From CAYFWF01 sp964346815 (GTDB lineage Bacteria; Acidobacteriota; Aminicenantia; Aminicenantales; Aminicenantaceae), in the NCBI GenBank assembly GCA_964346815.1, contig CAYFWF010000043.1, positions 1 through 64,000 on the forward strand: a stretch of 64,000 nt of DNA, given 5' to 3'. Of the stretch, positions 1-8,159 are shown in pieces. The stretch's first letter is position 1; each line of letters starts with the position of its first letter. Below the pieces are notes generated by a model. The model saw only the letters and a program-made list of their open reading frames with translations, had not been told where the DNA came from and searched no databases. Made by a program: the position numbers and the translations under genes.

Positions 1-460
1 AGTTTTCGATGGATTCTTGGTATTGCCCGGAGGATCTGAATTGTTTTCCTTTATCGTAATACGAATAGATATCGAGTGCTGTTTGACTTATATACATTTG
101 AGTTTTTAGATTTTGCTTAGTCGCAATAGAAAAAGCTTCAGAATAGTAATCTGATGATATCTCAAGTTTTCCAATATTCCAGTACATTAAACCCAAATTT
201 AGAAGTATGTTGCATTCTTTTTCACCATTAGGCATTTTCTTTGCATATTCTAGCGATTTCCTGAATAGTTCAATTGCTTTTTCGAAGTCTCCTTCCGATC
301 GGAATTTTTCTGCTTCCACTGTAAAACTTGATAATTGTTCCGTTAGAGAATCAGGAGTTTTGTTTGAAATTGCAAGTGTTTCAGAGGCTTGAATGAAAAT
401 AAATAGGAAAATAGAGAGGAATAATTTTTTAGCCTGTCTCATTCTGTAAAGATTAATCAT
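1..460 (-). CDS. TPR-type secreted protein, C-terminus outside the window
   Basis: The reading frame is open on the minus strand from an ATG at 460 (second ATG at 442) to the window edge, so at least 153 residues are seen and the C-terminus is missing. The N-terminus has a basic start and a hydrophobic stretch (LFLSIFLFIFIQA), which reads as a signal peptide. The rest is helical with TPR-like spacing: GDFEKAIELFRKSLEYAKK, then NLGLMYWNIGKLEISSDYY, then the start of a third unit. TPR arrays mediate protein-protein contacts. Nothing here gives a specific role. A GGAAGA box lies about 8 nt upstream of the 460 start, which favours it over 442. Confidence 0.75.
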   Translation of the reverse strand, partial: MINLYRMRQAKKLFLSIFLFIFIQASETLAISNKTPDSLTEQLSSFTVEAEKFRSEGDFEKAIELFRKSLEYAKKMPNGEKECNILLNLGLMYWNIGKLEISSDYYSEAFSIATKQNLKTQMYISQTALDIYSYYDKGKQFRSSGQYQESIEN

Positions 461-503
461 TGCAAAATTCTTCCGGCAAATGACAAGAAAGATTGTGACA
501 GGG

Positions 504-540
504 CCTTAAAGGATAATCAATCGCCCTTTAAGGTGATTAT
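504..540. repeat. Interleaved inverted repeats upstream of the TPR gene
   Basis: CCTTAAAGG (504-512) is followed directly by ATAATCA (513-519). After 5 nt come their exact reverse complements, CCTTTAAGG (525-533) and TGATTAT (534-540). Each CCTTNAAGG is itself a palindrome around one base, so the site can also be read as two operator half-sites 21 bp apart. It lies 44 bp upstream of the TPR gene start. Function unknown. Confidence 0.45.
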
Positions 541-696
541 GGGGGTGAATTTAGGCGGTATTTAAAGGGATGAATGAATAAGGATTTTATTCTCGAAGCT
601 TAATTATTTCTACTGTTTTAACAGGTTATATGGTTTGAAGGTTTTGGAGCCTTTATTTTGTAGTCTGTTCTTTCTGGAGGATTTTAGAGTGATTAC

Positions 697-981
697 TTAA
701 TCTTCGTCGCTTGGCCTTACGCCGCTATCCAATAATCCGTTAATCTTAATCTTCTTCACTTGGTTGTTGTCCATGGCAGGGGGGTCGATGTACTTTCCGA
801 TATCATAGATAGGAACGAAGTAGAGGAATGAGTAAAGAAATACTGCAGGTTTTTTCAAGAATGTTTTGAAATAAGAGAAGGGCTCGTCAAGACCTCTTGC
901 AAAAAGACCAGGAGCGGACAAAGACAGGATTGCGACAATAGAGGCGAGAGCGACTGTTTTTGTAGTGGTTCTTTTGCGCAT
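697..981 (-). CDS. Small secreted hypothetical protein (94 aa)
   Basis: I do not recognise this protein. It starts with a clear signal peptide: basic MRKRTTTK, then a hydrophobic core (VALASIVAILSLSAPGLFA) with a likely cleavage after LFA. The mature part is about 65 residues, has an aromatic stretch (FLYSFLYFVPIYDIGKYIDPP), and ends acidic (PSDED). The start is supported by a near-perfect Shine-Dalgarno site (AAAGGAGG at 987-994, 5 nt before ATG). A sigma-70-like promoter lies at 1097-1125 and a foldable leader at 998-1092. The strong expression signals argue that this short gene is real. Confidence 0.75.
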   Translation of the reverse strand: MRKRTTTKTVALASIVAILSLSAPGLFARGLDEPFSYFKTFLKKPAVFLYSFLYFVPIYDIGKYIDPPAMDNNQVKKIKINGLLDSGVRPSDED

Positions 982-997
982 AGCAACCTCCTTTAAT

Positions 998-1092
998 GAG
1001 GCGCCTTATACAGAGACGTTCAGAAATAGAAAGATATTAAGAGATGGGTTTCGAATAGAAAGCTATTTCTCTCATCTCATCCAAGGCGTCTC
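998..1092 (-). other. Structured 5' leader RNA candidate
   Basis: Read on the minus strand, the predicted transcript begins with GAGACGCCTT (1083-1092). This can pair, with one A-C mismatch, with AAGGCGCCTC (998-1007), which ends 3 nt before the Shine-Dalgarno site. Inside this stem, GAGATG pairs with CATCTC around an AATAG-CTTT-CTATT hairpin. AGAAATAG can instead pair with a later CTATTTCT, giving two exclusive folds. It matches no riboswitch consensus I know. Confidence 0.4.
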
Positions 1093-1096
1093 TTAA

Positions 1097-1125
1097 AATG
1101 TAAGTAATTGAAAATAAAATGTCAA
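1097..1125 (-). promoter_or_regulatory. Sigma-70-type promoter for the 94-aa gene
   Basis: On the minus strand TTGACA (1120-1125) and TACATT (1097-1102) are separated by exactly 17 nt, with an A/T-rich run just upstream that could act as an UP element. The predicted start near 1090 coincides with the start of the foldable leader. Confidence 0.6.
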
Positions 1126-1263
1126 GGATTTTTTTTAAAAAAAGTGCTCTTCTGACTTATTCATATAAGAAATATTTGATAAATTACGCATAATCTAGTG
1201 GTAAGAAGTCTTTTTATTGAACATATAGTACCAATTTTGCTCCTATAGAAAGTTTTATGACCA

Positions 1264-2763
1264 TTATCTATATTTTGCTGCTATTGACCTGAGTTCAGCT
1301 TCGGCATCCTTTGGAGGTAAAGTCAACAGGCTCACAAAAAAAGTCATTAAGAAAGAGATAAAAAAAGCAGGAACCAGTTCGTATATGAAATCCTTAAGAA
1401 AGCTTATTTGATTCCATATGATGGTGACTGCGGTCCCCGAAACCAAACCTGCGATTACTCCTATTTTCGTGGTTTTTTTCCAGAAAAGGGAGAGAAGAAT
1501 TGTAGGACCAAACGATGCTCCTAGTCCTCCCCATGCAAATAGAACGAGCCAGAATACTAATCTTTTGGCCAAAACACCGAATACAAGGGAGGCAGCTACA
1601 AGCCCTAAAACGCTAATCCGGCTTATAAGGACCAGCCTCTTTTCTGGGACGGTTTTGCCATTGGCGATAGTTTTTTGATAGAGATCTCTGGCGATTCCTG
1701 AAGAGGCTACAAGCAGCTGCGAATCTGCAGTCGACATGATAGCAGCTAGGATCGAAGCAGTAATGATTCCTAGAAGCAAAGGATGAAGATGTGCAGAAGC
1801 AAGATATGGAAACAGATTCTCTGGATCTCCATCTGGGAGAGCGTCCGGTTTCAGATAATATGCTCTTCCCACCAGCCCGATAAAAACTGCTCCCCATGCC
1901 ATTAGTGTATTCCAAACAGTACCGATTAAACAGGATTTCCGAAGGGCTTTTGGATCTGCAACTGACATATATCGGATAAGAATGTGAGGATTTCCGGGTG
2001 ACCCCAATCCTATCCCCAGAAATCCGATGATTCCCCCGATAGAGAAAGCAAAAGGATTGAGGAATTTTGGATTGAAATTGTGGAGCACAACCAATATTTC
2101 CTCCCATCCTCCAGCATGAATAATTGCGATAACTGGTAGAATAAGCAGAGCAAAGATCATGAAAAATGCCTGGATCATATCGGTAAGAGATACAGCCAGA
2201 AATCCTCCAAGTACAGTGTAGATTAAAACAATGGCTGCGGTAACCAGTATGCCGCCTGTTTCACTGACGCCGAAACTGGTGCTGAAGGCTTTGCCCCCTG
2301 CTTGGAATTGGGAGGCCACATAGGAAATCATAAAGATAAGGATGATAAAGACAGAGAGGATCCTCAGGATTCTGGACTTGTCTTTGAACCTTGACTCGAA
2401 AAAATCCGGTAAAGTCAGATTTTCCATCTTTTCCGTGTATCTTCTAAGCCTCTTCCCCACAAAAATGAACAGAAACACCTCCGCAGAGATATAGCCGGTG
2501 ACTGCCCACACGGCTGGAGCTCCGATCGTGAAAGCCATTCCTGTAACACCGACCAGAAGCCAGGCCGATCGTCCTGAGACTACTGCACTCAGAGCAACCA
2601 CAAAGTCTTTAAGTTTCCTGCCTGCTAGAAAAAACTCTGGAAGACCTGAAGAAGAAAATTTCGCTGAAAACACCCCGATGAGAACGATGACAAGAAGATA
2701 GAGAAAGAACGACAGAAGAGCCAGGGGGTCAGCCTGGATGGATATTTCCGCAGCATTCTTCAT
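1264..2763 (-). CDS. Sodium:solute symporter, proline-symporter (PutP) type
   Basis: A 499-residue inner-membrane protein of the SSS family, which couples solute uptake (proline-like amino acids in the PutP branch) to sodium entry. About 13 hydrophobic segments are visible. The early motif PEFFLAGRKLKDFVVALSA and the following SGRSAWLLVGVTGMA are typical of the sodium/proline branch. The length is normal for the family. The ATG lies 5 nt after the stop of a 32-residue membrane peptide (2769-2867), whose last codons carry the GGAGAG ribosome site, so the two are probably translationally coupled. ndk lies further upstream in the same direction. Substrate is inferred from family resemblance only. 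Confidence 0.88.
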   Translation of the reverse strand: MKNAAEISIQADPLALLSFFLYLLVIVLIGVFSAKFSSSGLPEFFLAGRKLKDFVVALSAVVSGRSAWLLVGVTGMAFTIGAPAVWAVTGYISAEVFLFIFVGKRLRRYTEKMENLTLPDFFESRFKDKSRILRILSVFIILIFMISYVASQFQAGGKAFSTSFGVSETGGILVTAAIVLIYTVLGGFLAVSLTDMIQAFFMIFALLILPVIAIIHAGGWEEILVVLHNFNPKFLNPFAFSIGGIIGFLGIGLGSPGNPHILIRYMSVADPKALRKSCLIGTVWNTLMAWGAVFIGLVGRAYYLKPDALPDGDPENLFPYLASAHLHPLLLGIITASILAAIMSTADSQLLVASSGIARDLYQKTIANGKTVPEKRLVLISRISVLGLVAASLVFGVLAKRLVFWLVLFAWGGLGASFGPTILLSLFWKKTTKIGVIAGLVSGTAVTIIWNQISFLKDFIYELVPAFFISFLMTFFVSLLTLPPKDAEAELRSIAAKYR

Positions 2764-2768
2764 ACGGT

Positions 2769-2867
2769 TTACTCTCCTTCTTCTTTTAGAAATAGATAAA
2801 GGATGAGAGAAAGAAGAATGATGGCTGCAGGAAGGATAAAAAGTCCGAAGATTTCAGCAAACTCCAT
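2769..2867 (-). CDS. Small single-span membrane protein, probable symporter accessory subunit
   Basis: A 32-residue frame, MEFAEIFGLFILPAAIIL then a leucine-rich end, closing with KEEGE. It is essentially one transmembrane helix with acidic N-terminal residues and a charged C-terminal tail. It ends 5 nt before the sodium symporter start and contains that gene's Shine-Dalgarno sequence. Short membrane peptides directly upstream of SSS symporters are a known pattern (annotated as symporter small accessory proteins). Position, size and topology fit, but I cannot confirm homology. No strong ribosome site precedes its own ATG; it follows ndk by 34 nt and is probably on the same transcript. Confidence 0.6.
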   Translation of the reverse strand: MEFAEIFGLFILPAAIILLSLILYLFLKEEGE

Positions 2868-2901
2868 TGCTCAAACGAATTATTGGCTTTAGCTTTTTTC
2901 C

Positions 2902-3306
2902 TTATCTTTTATAAAAGTAGTTGATTTCCCATTCGGCTGTTTCAGAGGCATCAGATCCATGGACAGCATTGCGCTCCACAGAAAATCCAAACGTATGACG
3001 CAGTGTTCCGGGTTCAGCCAATGCAGGATCTGTTGCTCCCATTACACTGCGCCAATGGGCTATCGCGTCCTCTCTTTCAAGAACCATAACGAAAATGTCC
3101 CTAGAAGACATGAAGTCTGTTAAGCTTTCGTAGAAATGTTTATCCTTGTGAACGATATAGAAGCCCTTGGCATCTTCTTTTGTTAGATGGAGCTGTCTCG
3201 TCCCGGTAATCTTAAAACCTTCTTCCTCAATTCTTTGGATGATTTTTCCTACAACCTTTTTCTTGACTGCATCTGGCTTGATGATAGCCAGCGTTTTTTC
3301 TGACAT
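2902..3306 (-). CDS. ndk: Nucleoside-diphosphate kinase
   Basis: Transfers the gamma-phosphate of ATP to nucleoside diphosphates through a phosphohistidine, balancing the NTP and dNTP pools in the cytoplasm. The 134-residue length is normal. Visible hallmarks are the N-terminal TLAIIKPDAVKK, the GTLRHTFG segment and the catalytic histidine in NAVHGSDA (about residue 116). The ATG follows a clean AAAGGAG site. A promoter-like TTGATG-N17-GATAAT lies at 3330-3358. The gene heads a probable operon with the small membrane peptide and the sodium symporter, an unusual pairing with no obvious metabolic logic. Confidence 0.97.
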   Translation of the reverse strand: MSEKTLAIIKPDAVKKKVVGKIIQRIEEEGFKITGTRQLHLTKEDAKGFYIVHKDKHFYESLTDFMSSRDIFVMVLEREDAIAHWRSVMGATDPALAEPGTLRHTFGFSVERNAVHGSDASETAEWEINYFYKR

Positions 3307-3329
3307 TATGACTCCTTTATGATTATGAA

Positions 3330-3358
3330 ATTATCGATCTCAAATTGAACAACATCAA
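3330..3358 (-). promoter_or_regulatory. Promoter candidate for ndk
   Basis: On the minus strand TTGATG (3353-3358) and GATAAT (3330-3335) are 17 nt apart. The predicted start is near 3323, giving a leader of roughly 16 nt ahead of the ndk ATG at 3306. Confidence 0.5.
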
Positions 3359-3361
3359 TCG

Positions 3362-3826
3362 TTAAATGATTTTTCTCTCTTTTTTTGCTTTAGCCTCGAG
3401 TACAGCTCCAACAGCTGCTCCGAGACCAGCCCCGATTCCTATCCCAGCCCCGACATTTCCCAGGGCAGCACCAATGGAAACGCCCAACGCAACTCCAATA
3501 CCGTTCCCTATGGCCATATAAGCTCCTGAAGCAATCAGTTTATGGTTCTTACGGAGATGTTTCACAATATCATTGATCTTGGTATTGTGATCCCTGCCTG
3601 CAGTGGGCGAGAGCTGAACGATCCCACCCAAATTCTGCAGAAGGTTCGAGATGACTCCTTTGTATTGATAACATTCTCCACACGTCGATGAAAATTCATC
3701 GACCCTTTTACACACTTTTTCCAGTAATTCCAGCTTATATTTCCTTTCTTCCTTTTTACTGAATTTTTTTTTAATCCGATCGATTTCTTCAGTTACATCC
3801 TCAAACCAGTCCTTAAAAGGAGGCAT
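3362..3826 (-). CDS. Glycine-zipper hypothetical protein (154 aa)
   Basis: I do not recognise the family. The N-terminal two thirds is charged and helical (DRIKKKFSKKEERKYKLELLE) and has a single CGEC motif (STCGECYQ). The C-terminal third (about residues 98-145) is a dense glycine-zipper: repeated GIGVALG, GAALGNVGAG and IGIGAGLGAAVGAVL. Such segments usually insert into or associate with membranes. The protein ends in basic KAKKERKII. There is no signal peptide. It stands alone between ndk and the divergent iron-sulfur gene at 4065. The function cannot be inferred; a membrane-associated or toxin-like small protein is possible but unsupported. Confidence 0.65.
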   Translation of the reverse strand: MPPFKDWFEDVTEEIDRIKKKFSKKEERKYKLELLEKVCKRVDEFSSTCGECYQYKGVISNLLQNLGGIVQLSPTAGRDHNTKINDIVKHLRKNHKLIASGAYMAIGNGIGVALGVSIGAALGNVGAGIGIGAGLGAAVGAVLEAKAKKERKII

Positions 3827-3910
3827 TCTCTACCTCTTGTTTTTTTGATGAGCTGTCTTCGATATCGGTCAGAAATCTTATAGCAAAGGGATTAAGACAA
3901 GTCAATTTAT

Positions 3911-3934
3911 CAAAAATATTAAAAAATATTTTTG
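3911..3934. repeat. Perfect AT-rich inverted repeat
   Basis: A 10-bp arm CAAAAATATT and its exact complement AATATTTTTG surround a 4-nt AAAA loop, in the 238-bp region between two divergent genes (3362-3826 and 4065-4736). Because neither gene ends here, it is more likely a regulatory or bent-DNA site than a terminator. Confidence 0.4.
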
Positions 3935-4064
3935 TATCCGTGACAGTTTGCTGGGTTAGTCAAACAATCTATATCTCGAGGCCTGCAGGAGTTGGAAACA
4001 TATCAAATTTCAGTTGGTTTCAGATAATTGACGCTGTAGAAGTTGGACTGTACAATAGATTCTC

Positions 4065-4736
4065 ATGTCAGCAGACCAAAATCGAGAAAATCTTGAAAAA
4101 TTAGCCACCGAGCATGGATTTTCGTTATTCGGTGTCGCAGATATAACGGAAGTTCGAAGAGATTTCTATCTCGACCTTGGCCTTGTAATCCAGTTCAATC
4201 GAGGGATTGCACTCGCAAAGAAACTTCTCGATCCCATCGTCGAGGATATACAGGATAAACCCACGCCTCTCTACTTCCACCATTACCGACAACTGAATTT
4301 TTTCCTCGACAGAGCAGCTTTCATGTTGTCGTCTTATATTCAAGAGCAGGGATATAAAGCCCTTCCCATTCCAGCCTCCCAAATCATAGATTGGGAAAGA
4401 CACCTAGGTCATGTCTCACACAAAAGAGTCGGTCAATTAGCAGGGCTGGGATGGATAGGGCGGAATAATCTTCTCGTCAATTCCGAATTAGGATCACGGT
4501 TCAGGCTGGTCACAATCCTGACCGACCTGCCCATGGAACCAGATAAACCTTTGACTCGAGACTGCGGTGAGTGCAAAGCTTGCCTTCCGCTTTGCCCAGC
4601 GCGAGCTATTAAGGAGCATAGAGAGGACTTTGACCATTTGGCATGTTATGATAAGCTCAGGGAGTTTCGAAGGCAGGGTCTTGTGGGACAGTACATCTGT
4701 GGTGTGTGTGTGAAAGCTTGCGGGGGCCCCAAGTAG
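4065..4736 (+). CDS. QueG-like 4Fe-4S protein (epoxyqueuosine reductase family, short form)
   Basis: A 223-residue protein resembling the epoxyqueuosine reductase family. The block GQLAGLGWIGRNNLLVNSELGSR (about residues 122-145) matches the QueG core, and CGECKACLPLCPARAI (about 165-180) is one cluster-binding motif. A second cysteine set, CYDKL and YICGVCVKACGG, completes a double 4Fe-4S arrangement. True QueG is about 300-380 residues and binds cobalamin; this one is much shorter, so it may be a paralogue with another redox role. The upstream ribosome site is weak. The stop lies 4 nt from the convergent stop of the diguanylate cyclase gene. Confidence 0.8.
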   Translation: MSADQNRENLEKLATEHGFSLFGVADITEVRRDFYLDLGLVIQFNRGIALAKKLLDPIVEDIQDKPTPLYFHHYRQLNFFLDRAAFMLSSYIQEQGYKALPIPASQIIDWERHLGHVSHKRVGQLAGLGWIGRNNLLVNSELGSRFRLVTILTDLPMEPDKPLTRDCGECKACLPLCPARAIKEHREDFDHLACYDKLREFRRQGLVGQYICGVCVKACGGPK

Positions 4737-4740
4737 GGCG

Positions 4741-7700
4741 TTATTTTTTTGATTTTGGTTCTTGAGGGGCGGTTCGTGTCAGTTCGATCGCTAGTTTGGA
4801 GGAAACCGTTTTGTTTTTTCCGGCCTTTTTTGCGTCATAAAGAGCCTTATCAGCCAGGTTGGTCAGTTCAGTAGCCGCTTTTTCGTAGTCTGGAGGAAAG
4901 ATTGTTTTTTTGGGCCGTTTTTTCGCTTTTCCATCTAAATAATAACAGTGAGCGATGCCCAAGCTTACGGTTTTATTGATGGCCTTTCCTCTTGGGGAAA
5001 AGCTAATTTTCTGGAAAGCTTCTCTTATTCTTTCCGCTACGACGTTTGCATTCTTTGAATCACCTCCTGGAAGAACAATAATGAACTCATCGCCGCCAAA
5101 CCGGGCCGCCCAATCATTGATGGCATAATCCTCACTCCCGAATTTTGTTTTCCATCCATCTTCTTTATACGTCCTGATATTCTGATGGATGACTCGGGCG
5201 ATCTCCTTGATGACTTTGTCCCCTTCCAAGTGATGGTATGTGTCATTATAGGGCTTAAAGTCGTCGATATCCACCATTATGAGAGCCAGAGAACTCCGGA
5301 AGGTCTCGGTAGCCTTGATGATTAGGGGGAGTTTTTCATTGAAATATCTCCTATTATAGAGCCCGGATAGCTCATCGGTTACCGAAAGACGCTTCACTTC
5401 TTCTTGGAGCTTCTTCCGTTCTGTTATGTCTTCGACAACGGAATCGAAATGAACGATTTTTCCTAACTCGTCCCTTACAGCGGTGGCCGTGACCGAAACC
5501 CAGAAAGTCCTCCCGTCTTCTTTTTTCATCAAGATATCTCTGTTCTGTACAAAACCATTTTCTTCGATCTCTTTCATAAAAAAGCCGCTGTCATTCGGAT
5601 TCTGATACAGATCTGCTATTTTGAGATCCAGGAATTTTTTCGCATCTTTTAAGCCGAACATGTCTACTACGGCAGGATTGGCTTCAAGAATCTTCCCTTC
5701 TGGGGTAGCACGGAGAACACCGATCTGAATATTGGTGATGAGTTCGCGATATTTCTTCTCCGATTCCTTGATTTTTTTTGAAAGTATGCGTTTTTGGATA
5801 ATTTCTGAAATCAAGTTGGCAAAGATCTCCAATGGTCTGACTGATTCTTCTGTAGGAAGTGATCCACTTTTTGAATCATCCACCGAGATCATCCCGATGA
5901 CCTCACCTTTTGTATCCCTCATTGAAACGAGAAGATTGTCGTCTCTATTCCAGGAGTTTTCGTCTTCGGGATAAGTTCTTTCACTGGTTATCAAAGCGTT
6001 TCGATCCAAGATGTCTTTTTGATGATGGGGAATGAAACAGGATTGGTTTCCGAGCTTTATTCCTTTTTCGAAATAACTGAGATATTTGCGCTTAGGCATC
6101 TCAACGTTTTTGACTTTTTCAACAACTTCCTTCTTGACTCCCTTATGAGCGATGATCTCTCGATAGGGAAATTCGTCGATGAAGTAGGAAATAAGGACTC
6201 GACTGAAGTCAGAGATGTCAACCACAGCCTGAGCTATATACTCGAAGAGTTCTTTCTCATCCTCTATGGCGAGTATGGCGGCCGAGATTTTTGTGAATCT
6301 TTCGAGCTGCCGGCTCATTTTTTTCATCTTTTCTTCGGCGCTTTTTCGATCAGTGATGTCCATATCCATAGCAACTGCGATGGGTTCTTGGCCGGCAATT
6401 ATGATTGGAAAAATAGAGGCAAGGATATATTTTTCTTTTCCAGAATTTCTGTTATATGTCCATTCCAGAAGAGGCGAGGGCGTATTCGTCCGGATGACTT
6501 TTTCGAGAAGCTCTTTGAATTTTGCCTCCTCAGCCTCAGATATCAGGATACCTTTCAGGCTTTTTCCCTTAACTTGAGACTCGGATAATCCCAGAAGCTC
6601 CTCTGAATATTGATTCCAGAAGATGACTTCGCCGTTATTGTTAAAACCCTGTATGGCAATATTTGGTGCAAGGTCAATGATCGCTTTGAATTGTGCTCTC
6701 GAGTTTTCCACATCCTGACAAATCTGGTTGAGTTCCTCAAGAGCCTTTTTTTTCTCAGTGATGTCGGATGAGATCGCAAGGATCCCGTAGGGCTCTTTGC
6801 CCTCCATCATTTTGCAGGAAGAGATTTTAATGTGGCGAATTTTCCCATTCTTATCGAGAAGAGTGAGTTCTTGCTGTCGGTTATTGCCTTCGAGTAAGCT
6901 TGAGAAAATTTTCTCAAAACCTGGGGCGTACTCTGGTTGAACTATGGCAGAAAGATCTTTTCCGATGATATCTTCAGGCATATAGCCAAGTTGGTGCCGG
7001 ATCGATGGACTGATAAAAGTAATTTTTCCTCCTGGATCCATCATGATTATAATTTCGGTTATGTTGTCGATAAGAGTTTGGTATTTATCTTCTGTTCTTC
7101 GGAGGACCTTCTCGAGTTTTTTAATCTCCGAGATATCTTTGATAATCTCCATTTCAGCCGGACGGCCTTCGTACTGGATAATTGAAGAATGAATCTCCAC
7201 ATCCTTTGTAGATCCATCTTTACGTTGAATTTGAGTTTGAAAAGTCGAAGGAACATTTTCTTCTACCATCCGAATCTTTTGGCGCTGAGCCAGAGTTTCT
7301 TTATCTTTTGAAGGAAGCCAATCGAAAAAGCGTTTTCCTTTGTATTCTTCGTAGTCATATCCAAGTATTTCTGATGTGGAATCGTTGGCATATTTACAGA
7401 TTCCGTCTTGAATGATAACAATCCCATCTTGCGCCTGCGCTGAGAGATCAGTGAACTTCTTTTCAGTGGCCTTCAGGGCAGCTTCGATCTTTTTCCTTTC
7501 CGTAATGTCTCGGGCGACTCCTCTTATGGCGCTTATTCTACCTTTTTTGTCTTTGACAGTTCTGAGATGGATTTCGAGAGGAATCCTGTTCCCGTTAGAA
7601 GAAATTACTTCGGCTTCGAAATAAGGATTCTTGAGTCCTTGGGGAGCTTCGTTGAGGATTCTATACACTGTATTTTGATGTTCGGGTGCAACAAGATTTT

Positions 7701-7926
7701 GTAAATCACTCTTCAATATAACAGACGGGGAATGGCCAGTGATCCTTTGGGCAGCCATATTGAGAAGGAGGAATTTCCCTTTTAGGTCGACAAGAAAAAA
7801 TATATCCGGAGCATTTTCGACGAGGGTTCGATAATTCACATCGAAATCGCTCAAATCCACATCGGGAATTAACTCCTTTACATCATCACTCTCTGGACTA
7901 ATTTGTGCATCTTCATGACTAGCCAT
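4741..7926 (-). CDS. Multi-PAS/GAF sensor diguanylate cyclase
   Basis: A 1061-residue cytoplasmic sensor with no obvious membrane segment. In order: PAS (about 32-150), PAS (157-275), PAS (285-395), PAS (415-535), a GAF-like region (545-715), a fifth PAS (725-845), then a GGDEF domain (850-1040). The active motif is intact (ARFGGDEFIIVLP, GGDEF at 944-948), so it should make cyclic di-GMP. The product-inhibition site RxxD reads AIND here, so feedback inhibition is probably lost. A lysine/aspartate-rich insertion (about 915-938) precedes the motif. PAS ligands are not predictable. The gene sits alone, with a 233-bp leader region at 7927-8159. Confidence 0.92.
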   Translation of the reverse strand: MASHEDAQISPESDDVKELIPDVDLSDFDVNYRTLVENAPDIFFLVDLKGKFLLLNMAAQRITGHSPSVILKSDLQNLVAPEHQNTVYRILNEAPQGLKNPYFEAEVISSNGNRIPLEIHLRTVKDKKGRISAIRGVARDITERKKIEAALKATEKKFTDLSAQAQDGIVIIQDGICKYANDSTSEILGYDYEEYKGKRFFDWLPSKDKETLAQRQKIRMVEENVPSTFQTQIQRKDGSTKDVEIHSSIIQYEGRPAEMEIIKDISEIKKLEKVLRRTEDKYQTLIDNITEIIIMMDPGGKITFISPSIRHQLGYMPEDIIGKDLSAIVQPEYAPGFEKIFSSLLEGNNRQQELTLLDKNGKIRHIKISSCKMMEGKEPYGILAISSDITEKKKALEELNQICQDVENSRAQFKAIIDLAPNIAIQGFNNNGEVIFWNQYSEELLGLSESQVKGKSLKGILISEAEEAKFKELLEKVIRTNTPSPLLEWTYNRNSGKEKYILASIFPIIIAGQEPIAVAMDMDITDRKSAEEKMKKMSRQLERFTKISAAILAIEDEKELFEYIAQAVVDISDFSRVLISYFIDEFPYREIIAHKGVKKEVVEKVKNVEMPKRKYLSYFEKGIKLGNQSCFIPHHQKDILDRNALITSERTYPEDENSWNRDDNLLVSMRDTKGEVIGMISVDDSKSGSLPTEESVRPLEIFANLISEIIQKRILSKKIKESEKKYRELITNIQIGVLRATPEGKILEANPAVVDMFGLKDAKKFLDLKIADLYQNPNDSGFFMKEIEENGFVQNRDILMKKEDGRTFWVSVTATAVRDELGKIVHFDSVVEDITERKKLQEEVKRLSVTDELSGLYNRRYFNEKLPLIIKATETFRSSLALIMVDIDDFKPYNDTYHHLEGDKVIKEIARVIHQNIRTYKEDGWKTKFGSEDYAINDWAARFGGDEFIIVLPGGDSKNANVVAERIREAFQKISFSPRGKAINKTVSLGIAHCYYLDGKAKKRPKKTIFPPDYEKAATELTNLADKALYDAKKAGKNKTVSSKLAIELTRTAPQEPKSKK

Positions 7927-8159
7927 ATTTTTTCCCTCTTATTTTTTTAAATACGCCTCGCTTCCAGAAGGATAGGAGAAGCAGAAGAAGATGTAAATCG
8001 CCTTGAAAGATGATATGGAGGATGTTTTTACAGAAAAGTTTTTAGCCTTTTAGGACGAAAGGGCTCACCTTCTGCGGCTAGTCAAACGGCACGCTGGCTT
8101 TGCACCATTTTTTAATGGAGAGTAGGGATTGCCATTTTCTCCAGGTCTCTTGCGAAAAA
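7927..8159 (-). other. Leader region of the diguanylate cyclase gene
   Basis: No gene is visible. Read on the minus strand it holds a CCATT-AAAA-AATGG hairpin (8105-8118) followed at once by TGCAAAGCC (8096-8104). That combination recalls the P1b hairpin and GACGCAAAGCC core of class I cyclic-di-GMP riboswitches, but the 5' GGCAAACC strand, the GA before the core and the closing GGUUGCC are not convincingly present. It is reported as a weak resemblance, not a riboswitch call. Confidence 0.2.

Noticed and set aside
6019..6588. 189-codon plus-strand frame within the diguanylate cyclase gene
   Set aside because: Antisense shadow of a clearly recognisable multi-PAS protein.
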